Program-made: the position numbers and the translations under genes
Assembly: GCA_903878415.1 (NCBI GenBank)
Contig: CAIRHO010000065.1
Location: 1-47,789, forward strand
Length of the DNA stretch: 47,789 bases
Origin: an uncultured Actinomycetes bacterium
GTDB lineage: Bacteria; Actinomycetota; Actinomycetes; Nanopelagicales; Nanopelagicaceae
Direction of reading: 5' to 3'
The notes under the pieces: generated by a model
What the model was told of the DNA's origin: nothing
Databases searched by the model: none
Seen by the model: only the letters and a program-made list of their open reading frames with translations
Shown: in pieces, positions 15,943 through 26,682 of the stretch
Numbering within the stretch: the stretch's first letter is position 1
Layout: each line of letters opens with the position of its first letter

Positions 15943-15966
15943 AACGCAAAGTCTACTGTTAATTCC

Positions 15967-17445
15967 ATGAGCGAGCAGCGGAAAATCTTGGTAACCGGAG
16001 CATCTGGGTATGTTGGTGGCCGATTGGTAAAGGCGCTATTACAGGAAGATATGTCAGTACGAATATTTGTACGTGATAAATCTAAAGTCTCTGGCCAACC
16101 ATGGGTAAGCGCAGTAGAAATAGCAACCGGTAATGCTAATAATTATGATGAAGTTTTGACGGCGCTAACTGGAGTACATACTGCTTTTTATTTACTGCAC
16201 TCAATAAATTTAGGCTCTAATTTTGATGAGATAGAAGCCGCGATGGCCCGTAACTTTGCTAAGGCTGCTACTACCGCTGGTGTAAAACAAATTGTTTATC
16301 TTGGTGGTATTGCTAATGATGCCAAGAGTAGTAAGCATCTAGCTTCACGCGCCCGAACTGGAAGTGAACTCGCAAGTGGCTCAACTCCAGTAATGGAGAT
16401 TAGAGCTGGAATTATTATTGGTTCCGGTTCGGCTTCATTTGAAATGCTCCGACATTTAACGCATAGATTGCCGATTATGACAACGCCAAAGTGGATTGCA
16501 AATCGGACCCATCCGATTGCGATCCGCGACGTACTTTGGTATTTAACGCATATTGCAAAATTAGAAAAACCAATCTCTGGAATTTTCGATATTGGCGGAC
16601 CTGAAATCTTGAGTTACGCCGATATGATGCAAAAATTTGCCAAAATTTCTGGTCTGCGAAAGCGGTTGATAATTAAGGTTCCAGTACTTACTCCGCAACT
16701 ATCCAGCTTATGGATTGGATTAGTAACGCCAGTGCCTACTGCACTTGCTCGACCGTTAGTTGGTTCATTAATAAATGAAGTTGTGGCAGATCCAAATAAG
16801 AGCCTGAACGGAATTATTCCGCCGCCACCAGATGGGCTAACTGACGTAACAAAAGCAATTGAATTAGCGCTAAGCCGCATCTCTGCCAACGCCGTAGAGA
16901 CTCGATGGTCTGATGCTGCAATCCCAACCGCGCCTTGGCAAAAAGCGCAGAGCGATCCAGCATGGGCCGGTGAAATGATTTTAAGGGATTTACGGGAAGT
17001 GATTACCGATGCGCCAATAGAAAAAGTATGGGAAGCAATCGAACAGATAGGTGGCGACAATGGTTGGTATGGCGCAGATTTTCTCTGGTTTATGCGTGGC
17101 TTGTTAGATCGTGCAATCGGTGGTGTTGGATTACGCCGAGGTCGACGGGATCCGAAAACTCTCAGAATCGGAGAGAGTTTAGATTTTTGGCGTGTTGAAA
17201 ATATTGAGAAAGAGAAATTATTACGGCTTTATGCTGAAATGATTCTTCCGGGAAAAGCTTGGCTGGAATTTCGAATAAGTGAAGTTGATGGCAAAACCAA
17301 AATTATTCAGGAGGCGACTTTCTCTCCACATGGACTTGGTGGCCAGTTGTATTGGTACTCCATACTTCCACTCCACAGTTTCGTATTTCCCACAATGTTG
17401 CGCAACATTGTTCGGAGTGCAAAACGTAAAGTTATTTTTGGATAA
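15967..17445 (+). CDS. NAD(P)-binding SDR (YbjT-like) fused to DUF2867
   Basis: The 492-residue protein combines an N-terminal NmrA/YbjT-like atypical SDR domain (VTGASGYVGGRLVKALL, residues ~8-25; no classical YxxxK active site in the usual place) with a C-terminal DUF2867 domain (from about residue 325, including MILRDLREVITDAPIEKVWE and a START/polyketide-cyclase-like strand pattern). This fusion is common in Actinobacteria and has no firmly assigned reaction. The 3' end is 3 bases from the decarboxylase gene, so the two are probably co-transcribed. Confidence 0.8.
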   Translation: MSEQRKILVTGASGYVGGRLVKALLQEDMSVRIFVRDKSKVSGQPWVSAVEIATGNANNYDEVLTALTGVHTAFYLLHSINLGSNFDEIEAAMARNFAKAATTAGVKQIVYLGGIANDAKSSKHLASRARTGSELASGSTPVMEIRAGIIIGSGSASFEMLRHLTHRLPIMTTPKWIANRTHPIAIRDVLWYLTHIAKLEKPISGIFDIGGPEILSYADMMQKFAKISGLRKRLIIKVPVLTPQLSSLWIGLVTPVPTALARPLVGSLINEVVADPNKSLNGIIPPPPDGLTDVTKAIELALSRISANAVETRWSDAAIPTAPWQKAQSDPAWAGEMILRDLREVITDAPIEKVWEAIEQIGGDNGWYGADFLWFMRGLLDRAIGGVGLRRGRRDPKTLRIGESLDFWRVENIEKEKLLRLYAEMILPGKAWLEFRISEVDGKTKIIQEATFSPHGLGGQLYWYSILPLHSFVFPTMLRNIVRSAKRKVIFG

Positions 17446-17448
17446 TCC

Positions 17449-18798
17449 ATGCATGAATTTAATGATGAAGTTGAGAAGTTAGCTGCCGAAATTCTTGAGT
17501 ATTCATTGGTACGGTTAAAAACTGATCCACCACTTGATGGTCCAAGAACTTGGGCAGATTTATATAACGAAGTTGGCAATACCATCACTCCAGAAGGCTT
17601 AGGTGGACATGCCGCGTTAGCGCTATTCAAAGATGTCTTAGCGAAAGCATGTATCTCAACTGATCACCCACGAAATCTTGCGTTCATCCCATCTGCCCCT
17701 AGTGAATATGCAAACCTATTTGATTTGGTTGTTGGCGCTAGCGCTTTATATGGCGGCTCGTGGATGGAAGGCGCTGGCGCAGTATTTGCCGAAAATCAAG
17801 CCCTTAAATGGATTAGTGACTTAGCCGGAATGCCCGAAAGCGCTGGCGGCGTATTTGTGCAAGGCGGAACGATTGGAAATTTATCGGCTTTAGTTGCAGC
17901 CCGTTATGACGCTCGGCAACGTTACCCAGAGATAGATAAATGGGTGATTGCGTGTTCGAAAGAAGCACACTCCTCAATCAAATCCGCAGCCGACGTAATG
18001 GATGTTGGCGTATTGCAAATTGAAACAGAACAAAATTTTAAATTGCAAGGTAACGCAGTTGCGAGTGCAATTGATTCGTATCAATTAAAAAATCCTACAC
18101 ATCGAATATTTGCTGTTGTTGCAACTGCTGGTACTACTAACCTAGGAGTGATCGATGACCTATTAGGGATTGGAAACGCAGCAAGAGTCCGTGGAATTTG
18201 GTACCACATCGATGGTGCATATGGTTTGGCTGCGCTCTGTTCACTTTCAGTAAAACATTTATTTAGTGGAATTGAATTAGCTGATTCATTTATTGTTGAT
18301 CCGCATAAATGGTTATTTGCACCATTCGACGCATGCGCCTTGATTTATCGAAATCCAAATATTGCAAAAGCAGCTCACACACAACATGCCGGTTATTTAG
18401 AGTCGTTGGAGACTGGAGAATGGAATCCATCCGATTATGCAATTCATTTAACCCGAAGAGTTCGCGGCTTACCATTTTGGTTCTCGCTGGCAGCGCATGG
18501 TACGAATGAGTATGCCGCCGCTATGGATAAAACCATGTTTATTGCACAAGAGGGCGCGCGACTTATAAATGAAAATCCAAATTTGGAATTAATTATGGAG
18601 CCAGAACTTTCAATTGTTGCTTTTAAACGAATAGGTTGGAAAACAATCGATTATCAAAATTGGAGCGCAAAATTATTGACCGATCAGATTGGGTTTGTTA
18701 CACCTTCATCGCATGAAAGTGAGCCGATTTTGCGATTTGCGATTGTGAACCCCTGGACCAAAGTGAGCGATTTAGAGCTGATTTTAGGAACGCTTTAA
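17449..18798 (+). CDS. PLP-dependent group II amino-acid decarboxylase (aromatic-L-amino-acid decarboxylase-like)
   Basis: A 449-residue type-II decarboxylase that would remove CO2 from an amino acid. Typical stretches are GTIGNLSALVAARYDA (phosphate-binding), ACSKEAHSSIKSAADVMDVG (the His that stacks on PLP), VVATAGTTNLGVIDDL, WYHIDGAYG (Asp pairing with the pyridine N) and FIVDPHKWLF with PLP Lys287. The substrate might be tyrosine, tryptophan, DOPA, histidine, glutamate or a related amino acid; the specificity loop is not readable by eye. It is close behind the SDR-DUF2867 gene. A tryptamine- or tyramine-forming role is possible and would link it loosely to the tryptophan gene at the start of the window, but that is speculation. 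Confidence 0.88.
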   Translation: MHEFNDEVEKLAAEILEYSLVRLKTDPPLDGPRTWADLYNEVGNTITPEGLGGHAALALFKDVLAKACISTDHPRNLAFIPSAPSEYANLFDLVVGASALYGGSWMEGAGAVFAENQALKWISDLAGMPESAGGVFVQGGTIGNLSALVAARYDARQRYPEIDKWVIACSKEAHSSIKSAADVMDVGVLQIETEQNFKLQGNAVASAIDSYQLKNPTHRIFAVVATAGTTNLGVIDDLLGIGNAARVRGIWYHIDGAYGLAALCSLSVKHLFSGIELADSFIVDPHKWLFAPFDACALIYRNPNIAKAAHTQHAGYLESLETGEWNPSDYAIHLTRRVRGLPFWFSLAAHGTNEYAAAMDKTMFIAQEGARLINENPNLELIMEPELSIVAFKRIGWKTIDYQNWSAKLLTDQIGFVTPSSHESEPILRFAIVNPWTKVSDLELILGTL

Positions 18799-18843
18799 CT
18801 TCCAGTTAACCTCCACCGATTTGTCGGTTTCGCCCCATAAGAT

Positions 18844-19140
18844 ATGAATATGGAATTTGGCGCTAATAGTGATGCTCCTCAACTCAACTCTGGCATGAGC
18901 GATTTAGAGCTGCGGATTTTAGATTTTGAGCGCCAATGGTTCCGTTACTCCGGCGCTAAGGAGAGCTCGATTCGAGAGCTATTTGATTTAACGCCACCGC
19001 GCTATTACGAAGTTCTAAATGCGCTAATTGATCGTGAAGCGGCGCTATTAGCCCAACCCATGTTGATTAAGCGGCTCCGCCGCCTGCGGGATGCTCGGAC
19101 CGAGGAGCGTTCTGCCGCTCGCCTCGGGCTCCATAAGTAA
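18844..19140 (+). CDS. DUF3263 family protein
   Basis: A 98-residue protein with the actinobacterial DUF3263 pattern: [43 protein letters not shown], followed by a basic [12 protein letters not shown] tail. It looks like a small helical, possibly DNA-binding protein; the [14 protein letters not shown] segment resembles a helix-turn-helix. Function is not established. A second in-frame ATG lies 6 bases after the one chosen. It sits directly upstream of the groEL control region. Confidence 0.85.
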   Translation: MNMEFGANSDAPQLNSGMSDLELRILDFERQWFRYSGAKESSIRELFDLTPPRYYEVLNALIDREAALLAQPMLIKRLRRLRDARTEERSAARLGLHK

Positions 19141-19163
19141 AACCAAACCCAATAAAGCTCGGT

Positions 19164-19193
19164 TTGCTTGAGAGGGAATACCTACCCTAGATT
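19164..19193 (+). promoter_or_regulatory. Putative groEL promoter
   Basis: TTGCTT (19164-19169) and TAGATT (19188-19193) are separated by 18 bases and resemble a housekeeping -35/-10 pair. They lie immediately upstream of the CIRCE element, so that bound HrcA would cover the transcription start. Pattern match only. Confidence 0.5.
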
Positions 19194-19198
19194 TGGCG

Positions 19199-19225
19199 TT
19201 AGCACTCGACGGGTGTGAGTGATAA
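19199..19225 (+). promoter_or_regulatory. CIRCE operator (HrcA-binding inverted repeat)
   Basis: TTAGCACTC, a 9-base spacer and GAGTGATAA match the CIRCE consensus (TTAGCACTC-N9-GAGTGCTAA) with one mismatch in the right arm. It lies 39 bases before the groEL start. HrcA represses chaperonin genes through this element and releases it on heat stress. Confidence 0.93.
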
Positions 19226-20893
<1,668 letters not shown>

Positions 20894-20901
20894 GAAATCT
20901 A

Positions 20902-21591
20902 ATGGCACCTAAAACTTCGAAATCGCGGGATATTTTCAAAGCTGCAGAGTTAGCAAAAGCTGCAGCAATTGAAGATGCCCGCGATTCGAAATATGTTGGT
21001 GAAATAGTTTCTATAGAATCAGATGAAGACCACGTCGCTACCTACTTATTTGAAGCTGCACTACCTGGTTATGTAGGGTGGCGTTGGGCAGTAACAGTTA
21101 CAAAAGTTGATAGCGAGAGCACACCAACTATTTGTGATGTGGTTCTATTGCCAGGCGTGGAATCTTTACTTGCACCTGAGTGGATTCCTTATCGAGATCG
21201 AATCCAACCTGGCGATGTTGGTGTTGGCGATGTTGTTCCAACCGCGGCAGATGACGAACGCTTAGTCCCAGGTTATGCAGTTCTTCCTGGTGATGAAGAG
21301 TTAGAACTTAGCCAATTATTTGAATTTGGATTAGGCCGTGCCCGCGTACTTTCAATTGTTGGTCGCGATCAAGCAAGCAAGCGATGGCATGAAGGCGATC
21401 GCGGTCCGAATACTCCAATGGCACAATATGCACCAAAGAATTGCGCATCATGTGGGTTTTATATTTCAATCGCTGGTTCGCTCCGCCAAGCATTCGGCGT
21501 CTGCGCTAATGCAATTTCACCGGAAGATGGCCGCGTAGTGTCGGTCGATCATGGCTGCGGTGCACACTCAGAGGCGCTAGTAACCGAATAA
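20902..21591 (+). CDS. DUF3027 family protein
   Basis: A 229-residue soluble protein of an actinobacteria-restricted family. The N-terminal half has KYVGEIVSIESDEDHVATYLFEAALPGYVGWRWAVTV, and LLAPEWIPYRDRIQPGDVGVGDVVP is the conserved core. The C-terminal half has a Cys-containing segment NCASCGFYISIAGSLRQAFGVCAN and the DHGCGAHSEA end, suggesting a metal site. Function is unknown. It is 8 bases downstream of groEL and is followed by a cold-shock gene, a neighbourhood also found, as I recall, in other Actinobacteria. Confidence 0.88.
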   Translation: MAPKTSKSRDIFKAAELAKAAAIEDARDSKYVGEIVSIESDEDHVATYLFEAALPGYVGWRWAVTVTKVDSESTPTICDVVLLPGVESLLAPEWIPYRDRIQPGDVGVGDVVPTAADDERLVPGYAVLPGDEELELSQLFEFGLGRARVLSIVGRDQASKRWHEGDRGPNTPMAQYAPKNCASCGFYISIAGSLRQAFGVCANAISPEDGRVVSVDHGCGAHSEALVTE

Positions 21592-21692
21592 ACCCCTTAC
21601 CAAGTCGCATTTGATCTGCGATAAAGTACTCCTCTGCCCGCACCCCCGCGGCTTACATAAACGCATACTTAAAACTCGAATTGGAGATCCTC

Positions 21693-22076
21693 ATGCCAAC
21701 TGGACGCGTTAAATGGTTCAGCCTTGAAAAAGGTTTTGGTTTTATTGCATCTGATGAAGGCGAAGATGTTTATCTTGCAGCCGCGAATCTGCCTGACGGT
21801 GTCACAACTGTTAAACCTGGAACTAAATTAGAATTTGGTGTTGCAGATGGTCGTCGCGGTCCACAAGCTCTTTCGATTCGAATAATTGATGCACCACCTT
21901 CATTAGCAGCAAATGCTCGTACTAATCATGATGATCTTGCTGTGATTGTAGAAGAGAGCATCAAAATGTTAGATCGAGTTGGAAACGGATTAAGACAAGG
22001 TCGTTATCCATCAGATGCTGAAGCGGCTCGCGTTGCTAAAGTTTTGCGCGGCATTGCACAACAAATCGAAGGCTAA
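21693..22076 (+). CDS. Cold-shock domain protein with C-terminal extension
   Basis: A protein of 127 residues from the chosen ATG (21693). The first ~65 residues are a cold-shock domain: GRVKWFSLEKGFGFIASDEGEDVYLA holds RNP1 (KGFGFI) and the second RNA-binding strand, where the usual DVFVH is DVYLA. The remaining ~60 residues are a helical extension seen in actinobacterial CspA-like proteins of this locus. An upstream TTG in frame (21681) would include the ribosome-binding site GGAG, so the ATG is preferred. It would bind single-stranded RNA or DNA. It converges with, and overlaps by 4 bases, the DUF2530 gene. Confidence 0.9.
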   Translation: MPTGRVKWFSLEKGFGFIASDEGEDVYLAAANLPDGVTTVKPGTKLEFGVADGRRGPQALSIRIIDAPPSLAANARTNHDDLAVIVEESIKMLDRVGNGLRQGRYPSDAEAARVAKVLRGIAQQIEG

Positions 22077-22249
22077 TTACTCTCTTTTCTTGCTCGTCGA
22101 ATTGTGTAGCGAATTCCCATCAATCCGAAAGTAATTCCAAGTGCGCAGGTGTATAAAACTTTGCTAGCAGCGTCAGTCGCAAGCGCGAAGAGAAAAACAA
22201 TAATCCAGGCAATGATTCCGGCCACTATTACTGGTATCGAACCTCTCAT
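22073..22249 (-). CDS. Small membrane protein, DUF2530-like
   Basis: A small protein (58 residues from the ATG at 22249; 64 if the in-frame TTG at 22267 is used) with two hydrophobic helices (IPVIVAGIIAWIIVFLFAL and VLYTCALGITFGLMGI) and a basic tail RYTIRRARKE. Length, two-helix layout and position between a cold-shock gene and an MFS gene match DUF2530 proteins of Actinobacteria. The TTG start would overlap the divergent MFS start, so I favour the ATG. Function unknown. Confidence 0.72.
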   Translation of the reverse strand: MRGSIPVIVAGIIAWIIVFLFALATDAASKVLYTCALGITFGLMGIRYTIRRARKESN

Positions 22250-22266
22250 GGAAATAGAGTACTCCA

Positions 22267-23514
22267 ATGAACTCGATGCGGTCTTTCAAGCACCGCAACT
22301 TTAGAATTCTTTATCCGGCAAGTACTGCTTCAAATATTGGAACTTGGGCACAACGGGTTGCGCAAGATTGGTTAGTACTGCAAATAACAGGTAGTGGAAC
22401 ATATGTTGGATTGGTCGTGGGGTTACAGTTCTTACCAGCTTTGCTATTAAGTATGCAAGGTGGAAAAATTGCAGATAGATTTAATAAGCGTAGAACGCTA
22501 ATTATTTGCAACTTCGCTGGTGGAATTTCTGCTACAACTCTTGGTTTACTTGTCATAACTGAACATGTAAAACTTTGGCATGTTTTCTTCTTTGCATTTG
22601 CCCTTGGTACTGCGAGCGCAATTGACGCCCCGGTTAGACAGAGTTTTACTGCAGAGATTGTGGGTAAAGCTGATTTACCAAATGCAGTTAGCCTTAATTC
22701 CGCAAACTTTAATTTAGCAAGACTAATCGGCCCTGGAGTTTCGGGCTTATTAATTGCAGCATTTGGCACCGGCCCATCCTTTTTATTAAACGCGGTTTCT
22801 TACTTATTTATTATTACTGCGCTTCTATGCTTGCGTGAGCGCGATTTGTTTATTGAGAATAAGCCCAACTTAAATGCCAAGATTTCCGAAGCTTTCAATT
22901 ATGTTAAGGCGAGACCTGATATTACTGCAGTAATGATCACAGTATTTTTCACCGCAACTTTTGGATTAAATTTCATGATCTTCAATACTTTAATGGCAAC
23001 AAAAGTTTTTCATAAAGGAGCAGCATCTTATGGAGCGCTCGGCAGTATCTTGGCTATTGGGTCACTTACTGGCGCGCTAATTTCTGCTCGGTTAGAGAAG
23101 AAACGAGATCCATCTTATGTAATGCGCGGTTCTGCGCTATTTGGCATAGTCGTTGCTATCGAAAGTTTTGCGCCTACGTTCACCATTTACGCAATGCTGT
23201 TGCCGATCGGTGGATGTATCGCGCTATTAACGCTAATTAGTGCAAATTCTATGGTGCAGTTACGAACCGATCCAGCAATCAGAGGTCGGGTAATGGGAAT
23301 TTATTTAACAATTTTTATGGGTGGAACCCCGCTAGGTTCGCCACTCATCGGTTGGCTAAGCACAACTATTGGTGTGAGAGAGACTATGTTAGTTTGCGGC
23401 ATTATTACTTTTACTGCTGCAATCGTTGTATATTACAAATTTAAAGGACGAATTGAAACGCCAGCCAGTTTCTTAGTTGGGGATGTTTTAGAAACTACTT
23501 ATGAGAATAAGTAA
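22267..23514 (+). CDS. MFS transporter (EntS/MFS_3-like exporter)
   Basis: A 415-residue major facilitator with about 12 hydrophobic helices. The start MRSFKHRNFRILYPASTASNIGTWAQRVAQDWLVLQITGS is typical of the enterobactin-exporter (EntS/MFS_3) branch, and the first intracellular loop GGKIADRFNKRRTLI is the MFS loop-2-3 signature. The second half repeats it weakly. Export of a small molecule or drug is likely; substrate unknown. Two ATGs compete (22267 and 22276). It converges with the other MFS gene. Confidence 0.85.
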   Translation: MNSMRSFKHRNFRILYPASTASNIGTWAQRVAQDWLVLQITGSGTYVGLVVGLQFLPALLLSMQGGKIADRFNKRRTLIICNFAGGISATTLGLLVITEHVKLWHVFFFAFALGTASAIDAPVRQSFTAEIVGKADLPNAVSLNSANFNLARLIGPGVSGLLIAAFGTGPSFLLNAVSYLFIITALLCLRERDLFIENKPNLNAKISEAFNYVKARPDITAVMITVFFTATFGLNFMIFNTLMATKVFHKGAASYGALGSILAIGSLTGALISARLEKKRDPSYVMRGSALFGIVVAIESFAPTFTIYAMLLPIGGCIALLTLISANSMVQLRTDPAIRGRVMGIYLTIFMGGTPLGSPLIGWLSTTIGVRETMLVCGIITFTAAIVVYYKFKGRIETPASFLVGDVLETTYENK

Positions 23515-23557
23515 TACCAAGGTAATGAGGGTAATAATCGTGACGATTCGCCTGGTT

Positions 23558-23580
23558 CGATAATTCATAATCAATTATCG
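23558..23580. repeat. Inverted repeat between convergent MFS genes
   Basis: CGATAATT and AATTATCG form a perfect 8-base stem with a 7-base loop, overlapping the stop codon of the minus-strand MFS gene. It sits where both convergent transcripts should end. There is no T-run on either side and the stem is AT-rich, so a terminator role is only possible. Confidence 0.35.
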
Positions 23581-24738
23581 CAATTCTTTAGTTGGGGTTG
23601 CAAGTACTAATACGATAGCGATTGTGACTATTGCTGGAACCATTAAATATCCTTTTGAAATCCCAATTTGATCAGCTAAGAAACCAAGTAAAAGTGGCGC
23701 GATTGCGATGGCCGAACCTGCGCCAAGCGCACTTATTCCCATAGCTAAATCTGGTCGATTCTCACTTAACCTAATAAGGCGTAACGAATTTAGGGTGAAT
23801 TGCATTGAGATGCCGAGTCCAGATATCAATAGCCCGACAAAGGAAAATAGCGCACCATGTGAAAACCAGAATAGAGTGAAACCGAAAAGTTGAAAGAGAA
23901 GTAAGAAAATTAATCTTTGATCAAGATCAATATGCGTCATGAGTAGCGGACCAAACCATCGACCAAGTGCCATTCCTAAACTTCCAGCAAGAACGGCAAC
24001 CGTGGCACTTGCTGCGGAAAAATCAGTTCGATCTCGAAATAGCGATGCACTCCAGAATGTCATTGCAAATTCACTTGAAATGCAAAGCGTTATAGCAAGC
24101 CAACCAACCCAGTACTTGCCACTTAATTTTCCACTCTGTCTTCCGGATGGCTCTGGTACATGTTCATCGGTATGGTGCTTTTGAGCGAATATGTAAAGAG
24201 TTAGCCCAGCTGGGAAAATCAGAAGCAGACCAAATCTCCAATTGATTGAAGTTCCAGCAAGCGCGCCAATTAGAAGCGTTCCGAAAACCACGAATAATGA
24301 ATTAACGCCATTTGCTTGGGAAGCCGCACGAGTTTGATCGTTTTTAAAATGGTGAGTGAGTAGCGCAAACCCAGAATTAATTGTTAGCGAAACGCCAATT
24401 CCAATTATGGCAGATGCTGAAATTGAAATAATTGGTGAAGGTGCAACTATGAACATCATCGCGCCAACCCCAAATATGCCAATCCCAATCCATGAAGTCT
24501 TAAACCTGCCAAATTTATGCACTACTCGGGCATTGAGTAAACCAGCAAGAATGCTCGCTAATCCAAGCGATGTTCCATGTAGCCCTGCGATTGTCCCGCT
24601 AGTTCCTTGATCGCTTTGTAATAACGGTTGGGCTGGGCCGAAACCGCCCATAAAAAAACCAAAGACTGCCGATTGCAAAGCAACGCTCCAAAATGTTGCA
24701 TCGTGCTTAAACTTTCTATCTGCTGGCGTGCGGCTCAT
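23575..24738 (-). CDS. MFS transporter
   Basis: A roughly 387-residue major facilitator with 12 hydrophobic segments. The N-terminal region after MSRTPADRKFKHD runs into FWSVALQSAVFGFFMGGFGPAQPLL, and the loop VVHKFGRFKTSWIG marks the first MFS half. The ATG at 24738 is preferred over an upstream in-frame start (24777), because it lies 2 bases after the serC stop and the longer version would intrude into serC. Substrate is not readable. Sitting at the end of the pdxH-serC operon it may be co-transcribed with vitamin B6 and serine genes, but a transport role in those pathways is not shown. Confidence 0.85.
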   Translation of the reverse strand: MSRTPADRKFKHDATFWSVALQSAVFGFFMGGFGPAQPLLQSDQGTSGTIAGLHGTSLGLASILAGLLNARVVHKFGRFKTSWIGIGIFGVGAMMFIVAPSPIISISASAIIGIGVSLTINSGFALLTHHFKNDQTRAASQANGVNSLFVVFGTLLIGALAGTSINWRFGLLLIFPAGLTLYIFAQKHHTDEHVPEPSGRQSGKLSGKYWVGWLAITLCISSEFAMTFWSASLFRDRTDFSAASATVAVLAGSLGMALGRWFGPLLMTHIDLDQRLIFLLLFQLFGFTLFWFSHGALFSFVGLLISGLGISMQFTLNSLRLIRLSENRPDLAMGISALGAGSAIAIAPLLLGFLADQIGISKGYLMVPAIVTIAIVLVLATPTKELR

Positions 24739-24740
24739 AT

Positions 24741-25871
24741 TTATTTTGCTAGCGCAGAAACAACATATTCGATACATGAAATTAGTGCATCGATATCTGA
24801 TGGATCTACTGCGGGAAACATTCCAATTCTTAATTGATTCTTTCCTAGCTTTCGATATGGCTCAGTATCAACGATGCCATTTGCACGTAACGTTTTGGCT
24901 ATTTCAAGAGCGTCAATTGATTCATCAAAGTTTATGGTTGCGACTACATTTGAACGCGCTGCAGGATCATTAACAAATGGCGTTGTGTAACTGGTTCTAT
25001 CAGCCCAACCATAAATTTTGGAAGCCGATTCTGCACTTCTACCAGCGGCAAACTTTAAACCGCCATTATTATTCATCCACTCGATTTGTTCGGCCAACAT
25101 AATAAGAGTTGCGACTGCAGGCGTGTTGTAAGTCTGATCTAACTTACTATTTTCGATTGCGATATTTAAATCGAAAAATGCTGGAACCCAACGGCCAATT
25201 TCTTTTATTTTTGCGGCACGTGCTAAGGCAGCCGGACTCATTAGCGCAATCCATAAGCCGCCATCTGATGCAAAAGATTTTTGCGGAGCAAAGTAATAAG
25301 TATCAAATTCGTTTGCTGAAACTGCTAACCCACCTGCACCGCTAGTAGCATCTACTAAAACTAGTGCGCCGTCAGTTCCGGCCGGCCGCTTAATCGGCAT
25401 CGAAACTCCGGTACTTGTTTCGTTATGAGTAAGTGCATAGGCGTCAACGCCAGATTCTGCAATTGGAAGTGGATGAGTGCCTGGTTCGGATTTGATAACA
25501 GTTGGATCATCAAGGAATGGTGCAGCTTTTGCGGCTTCAGCAAACTTCGAGGAGAACTCTCCGAAATTTAAGTGTTGAGATTTCTTTTCGATTAAACCAA
25601 AAGTTGCAATATCCCAAAATGCAGTAGAACCGCCATTTCCAAGCACTACTTCATAGCCTTCAGGTAATGAGAAAAGTGAAGTAAGTCCGGAGCGAACCCG
25701 ATTTACTACTTGCTTTACTGGCTTTTGTCGGTGTGAAGTTCCAAGAATATTTGTACCACTAGCAAATAGTGCCGAAATTACAGCCGGACGAATTTTCGAT
25801 GGACCACAACCAAATCGACCATCAATTGGTTTTAAATTATCTGGGATTAATATCGGTTCGCTCATCTGCAT
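24741..25871 (-). CDS. serC: Phosphoserine aminotransferase
   Basis: A 376-residue PLP enzyme converting 3-phosphohydroxypyruvate to phosphoserine in serine synthesis. It is the short actinobacterial type: PIDGRFGCGPSKIRP at the N-terminus, GTSHRQKPVKQVVNRVR, VLGNGGSTAFWDIATFGLIE, LTHNETSTGVSMP, VDATSGAGGLAV and YYFAPQKSFASDGGLW with the PLP Lys in PQKSF. It starts 3 bases after the pdxH stop. Two in-frame ATGs (25871, 25865) are possible. Pairing with pdxH makes sense because pdxH supplies its PLP cofactor. Confidence 0.95.
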   Translation of the reverse strand: MQMSEPILIPDNLKPIDGRFGCGPSKIRPAVISALFASGTNILGTSHRQKPVKQVVNRVRSGLTSLFSLPEGYEVVLGNGGSTAFWDIATFGLIEKKSQHLNFGEFSSKFAEAAKAAPFLDDPTVIKSEPGTHPLPIAESGVDAYALTHNETSTGVSMPIKRPAGTDGALVLVDATSGAGGLAVSANEFDTYYFAPQKSFASDGGLWIALMSPAALARAAKIKEIGRWVPAFFDLNIAIENSKLDQTYNTPAVATLIMLAEQIEWMNNNGGLKFAAGRSAESASKIYGWADRTSYTTPFVNDPAARSNVVATINFDESIDALEIAKTLRANGIVDTEPYRKLGKNQLRIGMFPAVDPSDIDALISCIEYVVSALAK

Positions 25872-25874
25872 AGC

Positions 25875-26567
25875 CTATGGGTAAAACCTTTCTAGTTTCC
25901 ATTGGGTTTTCGCGGCGTTGTCGTGAGTTCGCACATACCGAACCCGATCATGTAACCTCGAATATCTTCCTTGCCAAAATTCGATATTGGTTGGCGCAAT
26001 TAAATAGCCACCCCAATTTGGTGGAGTCGGAACTTTTGCGCCTTCTGGGTATCTACTTGCTAATTCAGAGTATGCACTCTGTAAAGTTTCTCTCGAATCT
26101 AATCGCTTTGATTGCTTACTTGCCCAAGCGCCAATCTGACTAGACCATGGACGTGTAGCAAAATAGGCATCGCTCTCATCGCGTGGTATTTTCTTTGCAC
26201 TTCCCAGAACTATTACTTGACGTTCCATCGCGTACCAAGGAAATAGAATTGAAAGGTTTGGATTGGTAGCAAGATCAATGCCTTTTGCAGATTCGTAATT
26301 AGTAAAGAAAGTAAATCCGTTCTCAGTTACATCTTTCAACAAGACTGTTCTCGAAGTGGGTTGACCATCATGAACCGTTGAAAGCACCATTGCATTGGCT
26401 TCTACGATAAATGGATTTGCAGCAGCTTCGATGAGCCATTTTGAAAATTGAACAATCGGGTTCTGGTCTAAGTCGGCTTCATTTAATCCGCTCTCACCAT
26501 ATGACCGGCGCATTGCAGAAACCTCGGAGCGGATAGCGCTGAGTGGTGGTTCTAGATTTTCGCTCAT
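25875..26567 (-). CDS. pdxH: Pyridoxamine/pyridoxine 5'-phosphate oxidase
   Basis: A full-length FMN enzyme (230 residues from the ATG at 26567; a GTG at 26585 would add six) that makes pyridoxal 5'-phosphate. Typical stretches are MRRSYGESGLNEADLDQNPIVQFSKW, AMVLSTVHDGQPTSRTVLLKD, FFTNYESAKGIDL, LFPWYAMERQVIVLG, RPWSSQIGAWASKQS and the C-terminal IEFWQGRYSRLHDRVRY...LERFYP that closes the active site. It heads the operon with serC and an MFS gene and is divergent from citrate synthase. This pairing recurs in Actinobacteria as I recall. Confidence 0.95.
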   Translation of the reverse strand: MSENLEPPLSAIRSEVSAMRRSYGESGLNEADLDQNPIVQFSKWLIEAAANPFIVEANAMVLSTVHDGQPTSRTVLLKDVTENGFTFFTNYESAKGIDLATNPNLSILFPWYAMERQVIVLGSAKKIPRDESDAYFATRPWSSQIGAWASKQSKRLDSRETLQSAYSELASRYPEGAKVPTPPNWGGYLIAPTNIEFWQGRYSRLHDRVRYVRTHDNAAKTQWKLERFYP

Positions 26568-26682
26568 GGGTGTATCTAACGTCACTTTCTTACTTTGAGC
26601 ATCTTTCGCCCACTGGTTTTACCGGAGATACCTTTAGGGGCAGAATAGGCAACGGAAATTAAATTCTTCAGGAGGCGACATC

